Origin: Eutreptiella sp. 'Long Island Sound 2002' | Lineage: Eukaryota > Euglenozoa > Euglenophyceae > Eutreptiales > Eutreptiaceae | Assembly (NCBI GenBank): GCA_964036045.1 | Contig: OZ038382.1 | Coordinates: 134,716,442-134,780,441, forward strand | Direction: 5' to 3' | DNA: 64,000 nucleotides | Shown here: piece by piece, positions 10,540-22,680 of the stretch | Layout: each line of letters starts with the position of its first letter | Numbering within the stretch: the first letter of the stretch is position 1 | Notes under the pieces: generated by a model | The model's database searches: none | The model's input: only the letters and a program-made list of their open reading frames with translations | Told to the model about the DNA's origin: nothing | Position numbers and translations under genes: made by a program

Positions 10540-11895
10540 AACACACTGAGGAAGCACACCGGTGAACAGGAGCCAAGAGGCCCAAGACACCGCACACCAA
10601 ACACAGCACAGCGAACGAGCACACCGGTGAATAAGACCCAGGGGGCCAAGGACACTGTACACGCAACAAAGCACACCGAGCGGGCACACCAGTGAACAGC
10701 AGCCAAGAGGCCAAGGACACGGCACGCGAGACACAACACACAGAGCGGGCACACTGGTGAACAGGAGCCAAGTGGCCCAGGACACCGCACGAGCAAAGCA
10801 CAGGACGGAGCGGGCACACCGGTGAACAGGAGCCAAGTGGCCCAGGACACCGCACACACAACACAACTCCCGGAGCGAGCACACCGGTGAACAGGAGCCA
10901 AGTGGCCCATGACACCGCACCAGCACAGCAACGGACGGAGCGGGCACACCGGTGAACAGGAGCCAAGTGGCCCAGGACACCGCACACGCAACACAACACA
11001 CCGAGCGGGCACACAGGTGAACAGGGGCCAAGTGGCGCAGGACACCGCACACGCAACACAACGCACAACCTTGAGCAGGAGCCAAGTGGCCCAGGACACC
11101 GCACACGCAACACGACACCCCAAGCGGGCACATCGGTGAACAGGAGCCAAGTGGCAGAAGACACCGCAGCAGCAAAGCAACACACCGAGCGGGCGCAACG
11201 GTGAACAGGAGCCAAGTGTCCCAGCACACCGCACACGCAACACAACAGACCACGCAGGCACACCAGTGAACAGGAGCCAAGTGGCCCAGGACACCGCACA
11301 CCCAAAGCAACGCACCGAGCGGGCACACCGGTGAACAGGAGCCAAGTGGCCCAGGACACCACACCAACAAAGCAACGCACCAGGTGGGCGCACCGGTGAA
11401 CAGGAGCCAAGTGGCCCAGGATACCGCACACGCCAAGCAGCGCACCGAGCTGGCACACCGGTGAACAGGTACCACGTGGCCCAGGACACCGCACACGCAA
11501 CACAACTCGACGAGCGGGCACACTGGTGAACAGGAGCCAAGTGGCCCAGGACACCGCAGAAGCAAAACAACCCACCGAGCGGGCACACCGGTGAACAGGA
11601 GCCAAGTGGCCCATGACACTGCAGATGCAACACAACACCTTGAGCGGGCACACCAGTGAACAGGAGCCAAGTGGCCCAGGACACCGCAGCAGCAAAGCAT
11701 TGCACCGAGCAGGCGCATTGGTGAACAGGAGCCAAGTGGCCCAGGACACCGCACACGCAACACGACACACCGCGCGGGCACACCGGTGAAGAGGAGCCAA
11801 GTGGCCCAGGACACCGCACAAGCAAAACAATGCACCGAGCGCGCACACCGATGAATAGGAGCCAAGTGGCCCAGGACACCGCACACACGTGCACA
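10540..11895. repeat. About 62-bp minisatellite, roughly 21 units
   Basis: Consensus elements are gagcgggcacacc, ggtgaacaggagcc, aagtggcccaggacacc and gcacacgcaac, recurring every 58-64 bp. On the minus strand all three frames are open for 525-660 codons, but the implied peptide cycles through three different reading frames, because the unit length is not a multiple of three. That argues against coding. The region is T-poor on the plus strand. Confidence 0.9.
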
Positions 11896-12420
11896 CGTAG
11901 GGCGGCCGAGGGACAGGAAAGAACCAACAACCCATGGCTGGGACGCACTGGGGCGACCCAGCCGACCCAACGGGCCAGCAGCAGGGGCGGTACCCCAAGG
12001 CCACTGGTCTGAGCCCGGCCAGGCTGCATCGGACACCATGGCAAACGTCACCCGGAGCCATGGAAGCAACCGGTGACAGACGAGCCCGTACACAGTCCAA
12101 GAGGGGGTCGCCTGCCAAGCAGAGAGGCCCCACAACTCAAGCCACAAGGGTGAGGCGGTCGTACCGTAGATTAGCAGGAGCAATACCCCTTGTGGTGAGA
12201 GATACTCCACACGGCTGGGCAGCCCTCAGAGCTGCCGCCCAAAGGAGGGGGCATTTGGCCCTACCCATGTACACATGTGGGGACACCCTCCCACCTGGGA
12301 CACCTGGACCGGATGGCCGCGCCACTGCCTTCCCAAGCACCTGCGGGAGCGTCTTAAGAGGCACCTGAACTAGGGCAGGGGGAGTGACAGGACGTCCCCT
12401 TGGTAAGACTTTTCTTCCTG
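11896..12420. other. Spacer, no gene recognised
   Basis: GC-rich unique-looking DNA between the minisatellite and a scrap of Ty3 pol. Short frames only. Confidence 0.5.
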
Positions 12421-12472
12421 CAATGTCAAGGGAGGCATCACGAGCTCCCGAAGATACCTACCTACCTACCTC
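12421..12472 (+). repeat. 52-bp scrap shared with Ty3-A pol
   Basis: Matches the minus strand of 52,054-52,105 at 50 of 52 bases, including the run of TACC repeats. In Ty3-A this lies between the protease and RT regions. Here it is joined directly to the left end of repeat R copy 2. Confidence 0.85.
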
Positions 12473-13134
12473 TTCGAGCAGCCAAACTCTGTCAGGCAGA
12501 TTCTGGAATGCTACAGAGAGCGACACGGAGTGAAGTGCAAGCGAAACTCTATCTCCCTATTGGTCTACACGGGGACCATCTTCTTCACCACTGGAGGACC
12601 TTGACTGGCTTCAAGAGCCAACACCAGCAAGTGCATTAATCACGGAACCGGAGAAGACCTTTTACTCCAGTGCTGTCTCCACTGCTTCTATGGCTTTCGC
12701 CCAGTACGAAATTACGACTTTAGGATATGCGTGCAGAGGACCGTGCAGAAATCGGAGTGACTGGCCAGACAGGCTAGGTCAACTAGGGTGGTGCTCATAC
12801 TGTCAGGCACCTGCCTAGGGTACCTTTGAGATCTTTAAGACTGTCACTCATGTGACTTAACGCCCCTGTCCATTCTCTGAATCTAAATCAGAATCTGAAA
12901 AAATCACTTTGGCGAGACCGCCCGTTTTCGGGGCGACAACTATTTACTTATGTTGAACAGGGATGTCAGACACAAGGGCTTGCTTTCTCTTTGCCTGCAT
13001 CTGTCCCTTTTTCTTTTTTACACCACACACACACTCTTCCCTGGGCATACTGCCCCGCGATTGCTGCAGGTAGTCACAATCGAGCCACTCACCACCCACA
13101 CACAATGCACTGCTCTTGCACGCACACCTCATGT

Positions 13135-13138
<4 letters not shown>

Positions 13139-13187
<49 letters not shown>
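13139..13187. repeat. (CA)n microsatellite in R copy 2
   Basis: About 24 AC units, longer than the corresponding array at 5073-5102. Confidence 0.95.
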
Positions 13188-13199
<12 letters not shown>

Positions 13200-13436
13200 A
13201 AACACAGGCACGGACTTTTACAGGGACCATCCTGCCACCTGACTGTTGTGCCCTCTCTCTATATTAATGAAACATCCCCTTTGGGCCAGAAAATTGTATG
13301 CTCTGTCAGTTGCTTACCACATACCTGTGCAATGAAGTATTGCACTGCTACATACTATATGTCTACTTGTGTGCACTGCAGAACTCTCCAGTGATAGTTC
13401 TTCTCACTGTTGTCTGCTTTGCTCCCTTGTGTACAA

Positions 13437-13456
13437 ACACACACACACACACACAC
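13437..13456. repeat. (CA)n microsatellite in R copy 2
   Basis: About 9 to 10 AC units, shorter than the counterpart at 5351-5374. Confidence 0.9.
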
Positions 13457-14175
13457 TAACACTTCCATCAGCCGCAGTCCTGCTTTTTGGTTTTGACATA
13501 CAACACACAAAAGACGTACAAAATAAGCCACGCCGTGCAGTTCTGGAGTTACCACCTTTTCAGTTTGTATCAGTCTATCAATCAACTCACCTTTATACCA
13601 CGTTATCCAGTCATTTTTCAACTAACAGGTGCAGTCGGGTGGCTTTTTGTGAAACCTGCTGTTTTTGTTCTGTGGTGCAGTTGGATTTCTTTTCTGAAAA
13701 CTATGCACTGTCATTTTGTTTTTCCACCGGCAGTTGATTTCCCAAAACCACTGCTTTTGCTGACACGGGCAATCTGTTAGCCAGATGGCTGATCCCCAGT
13801 GTAGGACCCAGTGCATCCCGGCAGCAATGCAGTGGACCAGCCCTGGGCTGATCCCCTGTGGGGGTGACAGAGAACAGTTGTCCCCTAGGCTTTCTCTGTA
13901 ACACATTCAGATCAGCTGATGTGATGTAAGTAGGCCCTGCGATGGGTGTGCTGGGGTAGCATGCAGCCCGAGAGATGCCAACGTGACCTGAGCAAGCATT
14001 AAGCCTGCACAGCCACAGGTAGCCCCGAAGGAACCACTGCAGGCCACATCCCCCCCCCATATAGTCTTGTCAATAGCCTCTGGGCTGTTGTAGATATCCG
14101 TATGGAGCCCTAAGGAACCACATGAATCCTGATGAGGACACAATGGTTTAAAAAGTTTACACTCAAGACTAGCCT

Positions 14176-16547
14176 AAGTGTCTATCGGCATGCCCGTAAG
14201 ACGCACACGGACACCAAGCACAACGGTGGCATATCCATACAGGTGTTCAAAAGTAAGTATGCTTACAGTTTGTTGTATGTTGCTAAATGGTTGGTGAGAA
14301 CACTTGTTTGTCTAATACGTGTGTGGCTTTCCCGCATCACGTGCCCCACGGCCGCCACCGTGACGCCCACACCCTATGTGCCCTTCGAACGGCTGTGTAA
14401 TCCCGGGCCCGCCTGTTAGGCGAGCGTGCAGAAGTGCGTCTTGTGTTTGTTGGCGTGTATCGCACTATTATAAGTATATATATGATAGGTATACGTAATC
14501 TGGCTCCTAGGTGGAGGGTCCGAAGTGAGGTCAGGCTATTATTATCTTGTTAAAAGGTGTGTCTATTCAAGGGCGTCTACTCATAGCCAAATCGCACGCC
14601 GTACCTCCATCTTTTGCCCTCTACGTTATGCATCACGTGTGAGACACATGCTCGAATTAGCATACACCAAGGTCATGGTCCTTGGCTGAGCCGTGATCAT
14701 GGGGTCCAGTGACATCAAAGCCACGGCTTGTTGGCGGAGCCGCGGCTTCATAATTATCATCCTGCTGGCGCGTTGAACTCTGAGGTTTGTTTGGTGTCGG
14801 TCCAGTTTGCTAGAAGGCCTTTGGCTAGGCGTTGTCTAAATGTTTTCAAGCAACAGAGGAAAAATGTGTTACATCTTACAAACAAGAGCTCTTCCTTTAC
14901 CACAACAGTTAGCACAGGACATTAAGAACATCAAGCACTTACAAGCCCTCATGGATCCTCTGAAGCACAAGGGTGGCAGGTTTGGGCATCGTACCCGTCC
15001 TCGTTTTGTGCCTAGTCCTTTCTATCTTTTACCCCCGGGGTGTGCTAGCCTCTTCCTTCTAATTATTGTATTTACGGCACGCAATGTGGGGTCATCGTGG
15101 CCGTGTCTGTTTGGTGGGCTAAGCGCAGCACAAGGCAGTAGCACAGCACAAGGCAGAAGCAAGGCACAAGTCATCTGGTATGAATTACCTTTCAGTTTGA
15201 AATCACAAAAAACGTTCTTTGGTGGTTGTAAGGCCTGCTGTCACAGTTGTCCCGCATGGCATTGCATGGCTGGACTGGTGGCCCGCCCGTGACAACAGTC
15301 TGCTAGCCGAAGGCCATCATGGTTCGGCTGCATCCCCGTCACCAATGCTTTCCTTACCTCATCTCTAACCTCATGGTGCAAGCAACGTCCTAGGCTACGT
15401 TGCATTCCTTTGTGGCTGTCTATGGCAGTTTTTCTCAAAAGGAACCTTCTTGGGACTGTCCTGTTGCACCGTTTTGCAGGTACCATTATTTTCTTATTTG
15501 TTTACAAGTGTGCTTTCCCTTTGCCTTTAATTTGAACTCTCCATAAAGATACCAATTTTATCTGCAGGCGCCTACAATGCAATTTGCGACAGGCAGGGAC
15601 CGAACTCTGCGCGCCACAGCTCGCGATTCCGCCGACTACTTGTTGGGTGTTCCCGGGATGTTGCTATGAAATTGCAGTAACTCGGCGGGAGTTCGATTCC
15701 CCCCAATCAGGTATATTTCCGCCGCCGTGCGGCCGATGCGCAGATGGCCAGCGTGGGTCGGAATCCCACTGTGGCAGATGAGGTGACATCCCATCATTTG
15801 ATGCACTTTTGTAGCTTTGTGACGGCTATGTTCCTCTTGCGCATGTACTTCCTGCCCGTGGTACTCACTGTAAGTGGGGGGGGTAAAGCAAGACACAAGC
15901 CTACTCTAGCATATTGCCCCTAAGGGATCGTCATGTGACCCTATATATGGCACTATGGTATATTACATTTCATTTATTGGTTAGGAACATAGGATGTGAT
16001 GGCAATCCTGTGTCCTTTGTTTTTATAAGACTTTTTGGATGATAGGTTGAACATCCAAGATGTGCATATCACGATTCCCTAGGGCTATTTGCATCTTATC
16101 TGTTTGCAGAATACTGCCAATCTTCTATCATTGCTATGTCTGCTATGTTGAACCGTGTTGCTACCTCTACCACTGCGACCTCTGCTCCTGACCACTTGGT
16201 CTGGTCTCACAACCATTTCACCTTACTCTCTTCCTTTGTACCAACATGTAGAACCCGGTCTCTCTTGAATTTTAACACGTAACCAGGCATGTGCGATTTG
16301 CCCTTGGAGCAGACCGGGCCTTCGAAATACATCTTGATGCGCAACGGCGCTTTGGTTTCAGAAAGAGGGGGTACATCTGGTTCTCTGTTATCCAGGATTT
16401 CTACCTGTGCCGTTTGTCAACATTTAGTTTGGCATTGTTATGTTCCGCACTTTCCCTCTTCTCCCTTTCCCCTATTATCTTTCTTACTCTTGCACACACG
16501 CATCCTTCTCTTGGCGATTGAATTTGTTTTGTAGCCCACAGTGCAGG
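14176..16547. other. Intergenic, no gene recognised
   Basis: AT-balanced DNA with frames up to 150 codons (14,840-15,292), none with a recognisable motif. A B-box-like word (agttcgattcc) occurs near 15,690, but no convincing tRNA fold surrounds it. Confidence 0.5.
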
Positions 16548-17005
16548 TTACATACACAACCAAACCACTTTAGTTCCATGTCTCCCAAATTGCCTTCCTG
16601 ACTGCGTATGCAAGATCTTCACCAAGAAAAAACCCTTTGGACCACGCTCACCCATACACTCACAATGAGGGACCGGCACCAACGTTAACACCAAATTACA
16701 TTTGGCAGTAAATGGGATTGTATCAGTCAAAAGTTCGCATAATAGCTTTGCACTTGAAACGCGTTGCGGACTTTGCATCTGCAACGCTGTGCACGCGAAC
16801 AAGAAAAAAAAGTCTGTAACAAAAATTCTGCCTCCCAGTTGCATGAAGGTTTGCAATGTGCTGAAAGAATGGTAAGATGCGTGCCAATACTGTACAATAT
16901 GTGGCCCTGAGAGGGCAAGTCAAAAACACAGATGCAGCGCAGTATGCCAATATTTTTCATCACATACTTGTCCATCATCCTTTGGAAGCAAAAATTGGTA
17001 TTCAA
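16548..17005 (-). pseudogene. Possible decayed Penelope-like C-terminal region
   Basis: Read on the minus strand from 17,005, a broken frame carries ILRC, LPSQGHILYS and a Cys cluster (SCSRAQRCRCKV) in the order expected for the region after the RT thumb in PLEs, followed in a shifted frame by TAKCNLVLTLVPVPHCECMG, where PLEs would have the start of a GIY-YIG nuclease. Similarity is by eye only and several stops interrupt it. It abuts the truncated end of Ty3 copy 2. It could be chance. Confidence 0.3.
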
Positions 17006-17232
17006 TTACGGGTTCTCAATGCTCTCCCTTGAAGGACAAGAGATGGGTGAAGCGTTTCTGCAGGATTGATGCAACTTGTCTCAGCGACTGATATTGTGTT
17101 CGGGAACACATCTGTACCTTCGTTCATGACATTCAGGTGCGTGGAAAGGTCCAACTTTGTCGTCCGTAGGACAATAGGAAAAAAGATTAGGGGACCCTTT
17201 GCCATTTGAGGGGAGGGGGTCTCCTTCATGTG

Positions 17233-17658
17233 TAGGGTTCGGAACCGGCTTTACGGTTACGGCGAGCTTTACGGTTATCGGCAATAATCGGAGTTTATTT
17301 TCAAAACCATTGGCACAACCGGTTGTTTTCAAGACTAATTAGAGTTAATTAATCGGAATCGTTCAAAATCTTTTTGGTTCTTTTCGGCAGTACTTTTTGT
17401 CAATTTCTGCACTAAACAGAGGCTTTGGTAGCAATAAACGATGGCCAATGGTGAATTTTGACTTATGACGTAGTTGTGATCACTGTGGTCTGACTTGTAT
17501 GGGATCTCTTTTGCCGCAGGCAAGATGTTGGTTCGTAAAGGTCAATTAATCGGAAAGCCTCGTTATTTTGAAAACTATTAATTAGCAAAACCAGTTATTT
17601 TTGTAAAAATCATCATTTACAACCGGACATTTTCTAAACTAGCAGGCTCCAAACCTTA
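17233..17658. mobile_element. hAT-like MITE, 426 bp
   Basis: Ends are TAGGGTTCGGAACC and, read inward from the right, TAAGGTTTGGAGCC (11 of 14 match). It is flanked by the 8-bp direct repeat TTCATGTG (17,225-17,232 and 17,659-17,666). The homologous empty site is at about 53,226-53,233 in Ty3-A (GTCATGTG). An 8-bp duplication and TIRs starting TA(A/G)GG fit the hAT superfamily. The interior is AT-rich with repeated TTTACGGTTA near the left end and no ORF, so it is non-autonomous. Confidence 0.85.
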
Positions 17659-17747
17659 TTCATGTGTTTCAACTGTCCACTTCTACCCTTACGTCGGTTA
17701 GAGTGGGGTTGAGGCAACCTCCCTCCAGGACTCTTCTCAGCAGGGGT

Positions 17748-19360
17748 CTACCTTGGCAGATTTTTGCGCAGGTACCTGTTTATGTGAGATTCGTTCTCCC
17801 TCTCCATGGCCAGTTCAATAAGAACATCGATCAAATCGTCGTAGGAGTGCGTCCAAGCTTCTCTCTCGGAAGTCTCCCTGCGGTTCTCCAGAGTGTTTGG
17901 GTGAATCTTCCCTACTAGCCAAAGCTGAGGCTCAGTAACACCATAGGAGGTGGGGTTCATACGCCCCATGAGCTCCTCCAGCTGCGCCACCCACTCAGAG
18001 ATACGGGCAGCTGATGGAACATCGGGCAGTAAAGGCAACACCTCCATTTCGGTACGGACACTCAAGTCCGTGTCGTAGAGTGGATACCTCTGCTCTAGTC
18101 TGTTCAGGAAGACGCCCACATTGAAGCTTCTGTTGATAGCAGTATTCACTTGCTGCTGGGGAAATCTGTTGATAAGTGTGAACTTTGTCTTGACGTCAGG
18201 ATGCCACTGACAAGTGAGGAGTAAAAATTCTGGATACTCCTCCGCCCAGTTGGGCAGTTTTTGGGGATTGAAATCAGGCAGTTCGGTCTGAAGGTTTGCC
18301 ATGGCGATAGCCTTCATTCCCCTACAGGGTACATTTGTGCCACCTGTTCGCCCTGAAGGGGGTGAGGGGTGTGTAATGGCCAATGGCGCCAGCGCAGGTA
18401 GGTCATAGCTCTTCATCTCAGCCTTGGAGGTGTCACCTACACTACAGACAGGCACAGTCCTCACACGGGGCTGCAAAGGGCGAGGGCAGGTGTCCACGGG
18501 GCAGCTGCGGACGCCTCTGCAGCTCCTCACGTCCCTAGTCAGTGGTGCTACACCAGGGGACATGGTAGGGGGGGGGCTTCTTCACAGCAGAAAGCCACAG
18601 TTTTGTTCTAAGTACCGCAGATAGTCCACTCAGGTTTAGGTCTTCTCCGCTTGCACCCAGGACCCTGGTGAGTAGCTCCACGGTTGCATCAAGACCCAAC
18701 TTAGGAGCTCCAAAGCGTAGGGACAAACCTCCCTCCACGCATACTGGTTCAGGAGACACGCCGCATGGGGAAGACCCTCGCTCCACGCAAAGAGGTGTCT
18801 TCGAGGGTGTACGTTCTCTGGGTACCCAGTTCGCGAATAACTCCGATGTGTGGGCCAACGCAGTGTCTCGCCTTAAAGTATCTCAAAGCCTCCTCCCCAT
18901 GATTTTCTGAACGTTCCGCCCATCATCCTCCCCTTCGCTTTTCCTTTTCTCCATGCTTTCATTTGAACCTTTGCCAACTTTGTATATGCAGGATCAGGAT
19001 CGGTTTCGGAAGGAGCACAGGGGGACCTTTCAGACCTGGTGACCCCGGAAGCTAAAGCAAGGGGTCCTTGCCTTCAAGTTGATCGAGGTTCTTCTGCGTT
19101 AAGAGGGGTGCCTGAATGCTTGGGCGTACTCCAGGGTCTATATATTGTTCATGTTCTTCCGCCCCTGTCGCTCGATGCTCTCCACGAGGGCTGGGACGAC
19201 GAGGGATGATTTCTTTTGTACTTAGTCCACTCAGGGACAATGCCCTGGGAGGCCCTGCCACAAGTTCCTCCATTGGCCGCGTTCGGATGGGCAGGGTTCG
19301 TGCACTGAGTGTAGCAGCTCTAATAAAATCAGTATTCTTCTTGTTTGCTTTAGGCCACAC
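17748..19360 (-). pseudogene. Ty3 copy 2 gag, frameshifted
   Basis: Gag of a Ty3-type element, the structural protein of the retrotransposon particle. It is read in three broken frames, at 19,360-19,052, 18,858-18,535 and 18,563-17,748. The last contains the best-conserved part, with LPDFNPQKLPNWAEEYPEFL, DLSVRTEMEVLPLLP and a C-terminal HSYDDLIDVLIELAMER, matching blocks in Ty3-A gag at 53,236-54,204. The N-terminal part matches ALSLSG and PRGEHRA of Ty3-A. At least two frameshifts make it non-functional. Confidence 0.85.
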
Positions 19361-19370
19361 GTTGGTCTGT

Positions 19371-19381
19371 CTCCGCTACCA
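19371..19381 (-). promoter_or_regulatory. Primer-binding site of Ty3 copy 2
   Basis: TGGTAGCGGAG on the minus strand immediately inside the LTR. It differs by one base from the Ty3-A site at 54,965-54,975. Confidence 0.75.
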
Positions 19382-20141
19382 GAAAGATTTTCTGGTTTGC
19401 CTTACTATGTATGTGTTTCTTTCTGCTTGCTGTCTTTGAAAATGAAACCCTGGATAGATTTTCCAAACTGCAAAATGACAAAGGAGACGTGCAAGACAAC
19501 CCAAATACGGGATCGAAATCAAAGTCAGGTAAAGATCCTTCCACTTCAAAGCATAAGTGGCAAAAGAGGGACGGCACAATAAAAAATGCAGGTCTAAATA
19601 AAAAGCTTCCGTCAATCATAAACAAAGCAATTGGTTTTATAGTGAAAACTGGCATAGTTCTGGCCCCAAGGATAGTCCCAACCACTTCACGTGCACACAT
19701 CGAGGTACAATGGAGTTGGTTAGGAATCAGGGGCATGTAGGTTGGGTCAGACACAGGATATGGCGTGGCCAGCTTGACCAAGCAACTGAATTCAGAATCA
19801 GTTCAAAGGTAGCACCACAATAAGTAGGTGAAACAATTGAGTATAGGGGTCCTGAGGTGGGTGACCACTAGGCTTAACATACAAGGACAAGGGCATGAAG
19901 TGCCTATTGCTTTTTGGTATAACCTCCATGAAGGAAGACGCCTCCGCTCATTTGAGGGGTCGGGGTGAACTTCACTGGGGGGCAAGGGTTATGACCCTAG
20001 TTACTTTGAAAAGTATACTTTAAGCTTCAAAAGAGTGATAAAACTGAATCAATGTTACTCTTCATTGCTTCCCAAAGAATAGGCGGGGCTTGACCTGGAT
20101 CAAGTACCCCACAAAAGACATGGTAGTGAGTTTGTCTTACT
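19382..20141 (-). repeat. 5' LTR of Ty3 copy 2
   Basis: About 760 bp, homologous to 54,976-55,737 and 43,986-44,751. It runs from GAAAGATTTTCTGG (plus strand) at the primer-binding-site side to TTTGTCTTACT at the outer end. Confidence 0.85.
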
Positions 20142-20439
20142 TGACTCAGTCCTGTCCGCAATGACACCCCACGTCAAGGGTCCTAACAACATGGCAAGCA
20201 ATTCCTCTTTGCTGGAGCGGGTCTTGCGCATGGTGGTGTTTGCGAGGAGTGGGGTGGCCGTCCTGTATCGAGGCCATGACCCCATGACCATCCCTAAGCC
20301 TGGGCGCAAGCCAGTGAGCTAAATGGCGAGGGCTTGTAAAAGTTAGTTGGCAGGCAGGTACAGACCACTTTGCCTTTTTCCTTCAGGCTTGCTGCTTTTT
20401 CACCTATTTGCGCTTTCCTGTCCTGCGGTGCAATGCGGA
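20142..20439. other. Spacer outside Ty3 copy 2
   Basis: Unique-looking sequence, no ORF of note. It is not homologous to the sequence flanking the other LTRs. Confidence 0.5.
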
Positions 20440-21980
20440 GCAACCATGACAACCGCTCTTACACGCCAACCTCCCTTTTTGTAGCACAAAAGAGCCGCCA
20501 AGACGGGAAAGGGGAACGTTGCATGCCCCAAATCACTTAGCAAAGTGCATGCAATAGGAGTAGGGGACTTGTGCGCGCCCCAACACCAACAAGCAAAGCA
20601 AAACAACAAGTCAACATAGGGTAGACGCCACGAGAACACGCCGGCCGCCGAACCAAGTATGTTACACGATACGCCACGCAGCCACACGACGAAAGGGAGC
20701 CGAGGTCAACGCACGAGGGAAAGGGCACAACTGCCACGCCACCACCAACAAAAGAGCACACCCGCTACTATCCCCCGCACGCATAGGACGAGGAAGCCAT
20801 GGGACAAGCAAGGTGTGTGGAAGTGACAAGGGAAAAAGACCACCCAAACGCAAAGCGCCACACGGAAAAAAAAAGACAGGCACACCACACCATGAAACAC
20901 ATGCAAAAGTGCCCGCGGACGCCAAGCCATGAGGTATGTCCATGCACGCACACGCCGTTGGAGCCGCCGCATGCACGACAAGGTATAAGCAAGGAGACGT
21001 ACCGACCACCGAACAAACCACCGCCACGAGCACCACGCCGCCGCCCCACCGCTCACGTACGCGTTCTATGCTCTCTACACTCTAGGTTGTTCGCACGGAG
21101 GAAAAAAGCATGGTATGAGGGACACCTGTATGTAACCAAAAGAAGGGAACCACACGCGGCCGGAGGGCGTACCACCGCCACAAAACACACGTACCACAAG
21201 CACCCAGGGGCACAAGAAGAGCAAGAGGTATGCCCGCGCACATACATGCCGCGACAAACAACAAAAGGTATAGATGTACACAACGAGGGCCACCGCGGAT
21301 GGAGACACATGCAACGCCAACGCGCCCAGCAACCGAAGAAACCGCCACCCTTTCTCCTTTCCCGAACATGCACACCCTATAGGCCGCCACCGCTGAAGAA
21401 AATGTTGACACCGCCAAAGAACACACGAAGAACAAGAGGCCACCAACACTGCGGAACGGAATAAGGATGGTATGAGGGCATACCTAGTGGGCAGCCCACG
21501 CGGAAAGAAGTGATGGTATGAAGGGAACCCTCACGAAACAGAGGGAAGGGGGCCACACGCCGCCGGAGAGCACACAACCGCCACCAAACACACAAACCGC
21601 CGACCCGAGGGCACAAAAAGAGCAAGAGCGGTATGCCCACGCGCGCAAGCAAACAGAAACAAGATATGGCAAAGGAGCACGAGCCTGAACCCGCCGCAGC
21701 AATGGCCACGGGGATAGAAGGACCAAGGACGGACTACGAGCACAAAGTACACAACGCCGACCGAGGAAATGCCATGAAAAACAACCCCCATCCTCTCTTC
21801 ATAGGCCATCAACGCGGGAAGAAGCCGCCAACGCCGGAGACAATGTGGACGCCGCCACAGAACACGCGAAGAACAAGAAGCCGCCAACACCGAGGAACGG
21901 AGGATGAGTGGTATGAGGGAATGCCTAGCGGGAAGAAGCAATGGCCATCAACGCGGGAGGAAGCATAACACAACACGCAG
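20440..21980. repeat. T-poor degenerate tandem repeats
   Basis: Loose repeats of about 0.45 kb share blocks such as gaagaacaagaggcc or gaagaacaagaagcc, gcacaagaagagcaagag and tggtatgaggg (near 21,110, 21,470 and 21,910). T is scarce on the plus strand, so long minus-strand frames are uninformative. Confidence 0.6.
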
Positions 21981-22680
21981 GCCTGCCCCCACACCGTGGT
22001 TGTTTTGTTAAAACGTTAGGGTTGTCTCTGTCGTGTCTCCGGGGGGTTGGGCGACTCCTGCATTCCCCCTGCACAGGTAAGAACAAGGTTGCAAGGTATG
22101 CTCGACGAATGGTGCACGTAGTGCGCACGTAGGGTTAGAGAAGACGAAGTGCTCGCGATGCATGTGCCAGATTCCGACATACACACGTTGCCACGCTTCC
22201 TTGTGCATGCATCCACCTTCCCTTCTCTTCACAGGTCCAAAGGAGACCTGTGTGCTCGTGTTTGCGTTGTTTGTGCGTTAAAGTAGGGTTGTCTTAGACG
22301 CTTAGGCTTGTTTTGCGTTGTGCGGTCGTCTCTCATTCGCCATTCCCTGTTCTCCTTTTCGCTGATGACAAAACAGGCACAACAGGAAGAATCGTGCAAG
22401 CCACAGGATGCAATTAAACGCTTAGGGTTGTTTATAACTCGCAACAGGGTTGTTTAAACGCTTAGGTTTGTTTTGCGTTCGCTTCACTTCGGCATTCACA
22501 CGATGCATGGTGAGTAAGGTAGGTAAGCCCAGGAGGAGCTCACCTTCTGGTTGAGTCAGTGTGGTTACAGTGGTATTGATCTTGCCTCCCTTCCCTGCAT
22601 GCGTGCACACGATGCATTAAAGGGATGAGACAGTAGGCCACGCGCTGTGCACGCGGTATGAACCCTTGCCAGGTTACCCA

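Larger units (their letters stand above)
12473..14175. repeat. Dispersed repeat R, copy 2
   Basis: Homologous over its full length to 4407-6094, in the same orientation and with the same internal landmarks. The first CA array is longer here. No protein function recognised. Confidence 0.85.
17128..20141 (-). mobile_element. Ty3/gypsy copy 2, fragment: 5' LTR plus gag
   Basis: Co-linear with 53.16-55.74 kb of Ty3-A: LTR, primer-binding site, gag and the spacer after gag, then truncated at about 17,128 before the zinc-knuckle and protease region. It has accumulated more indels than Ty3-A and contains a MITE at 17,233-17,658. No 3' LTR of this copy is seen. Confidence 0.85.

Noticed and set aside
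10540-11895. CRISPR-like array
   Set aside because: Units are contiguous tandem repeats with no unique spacers, in a eukaryotic context.
15680-15710. tRNA gene suggested by a T-arm-like agttcgattcc
   Set aside because: The T stem has a mismatch, no acceptor stem pairs properly, and no normal anticodon arm can be drawn.
22010-22470. Interstitial telomere array
   Set aside because: The TTAGGG-like words are separated by tens to hundreds of bases rather than tandem, and are embedded in a longer conserved motif.
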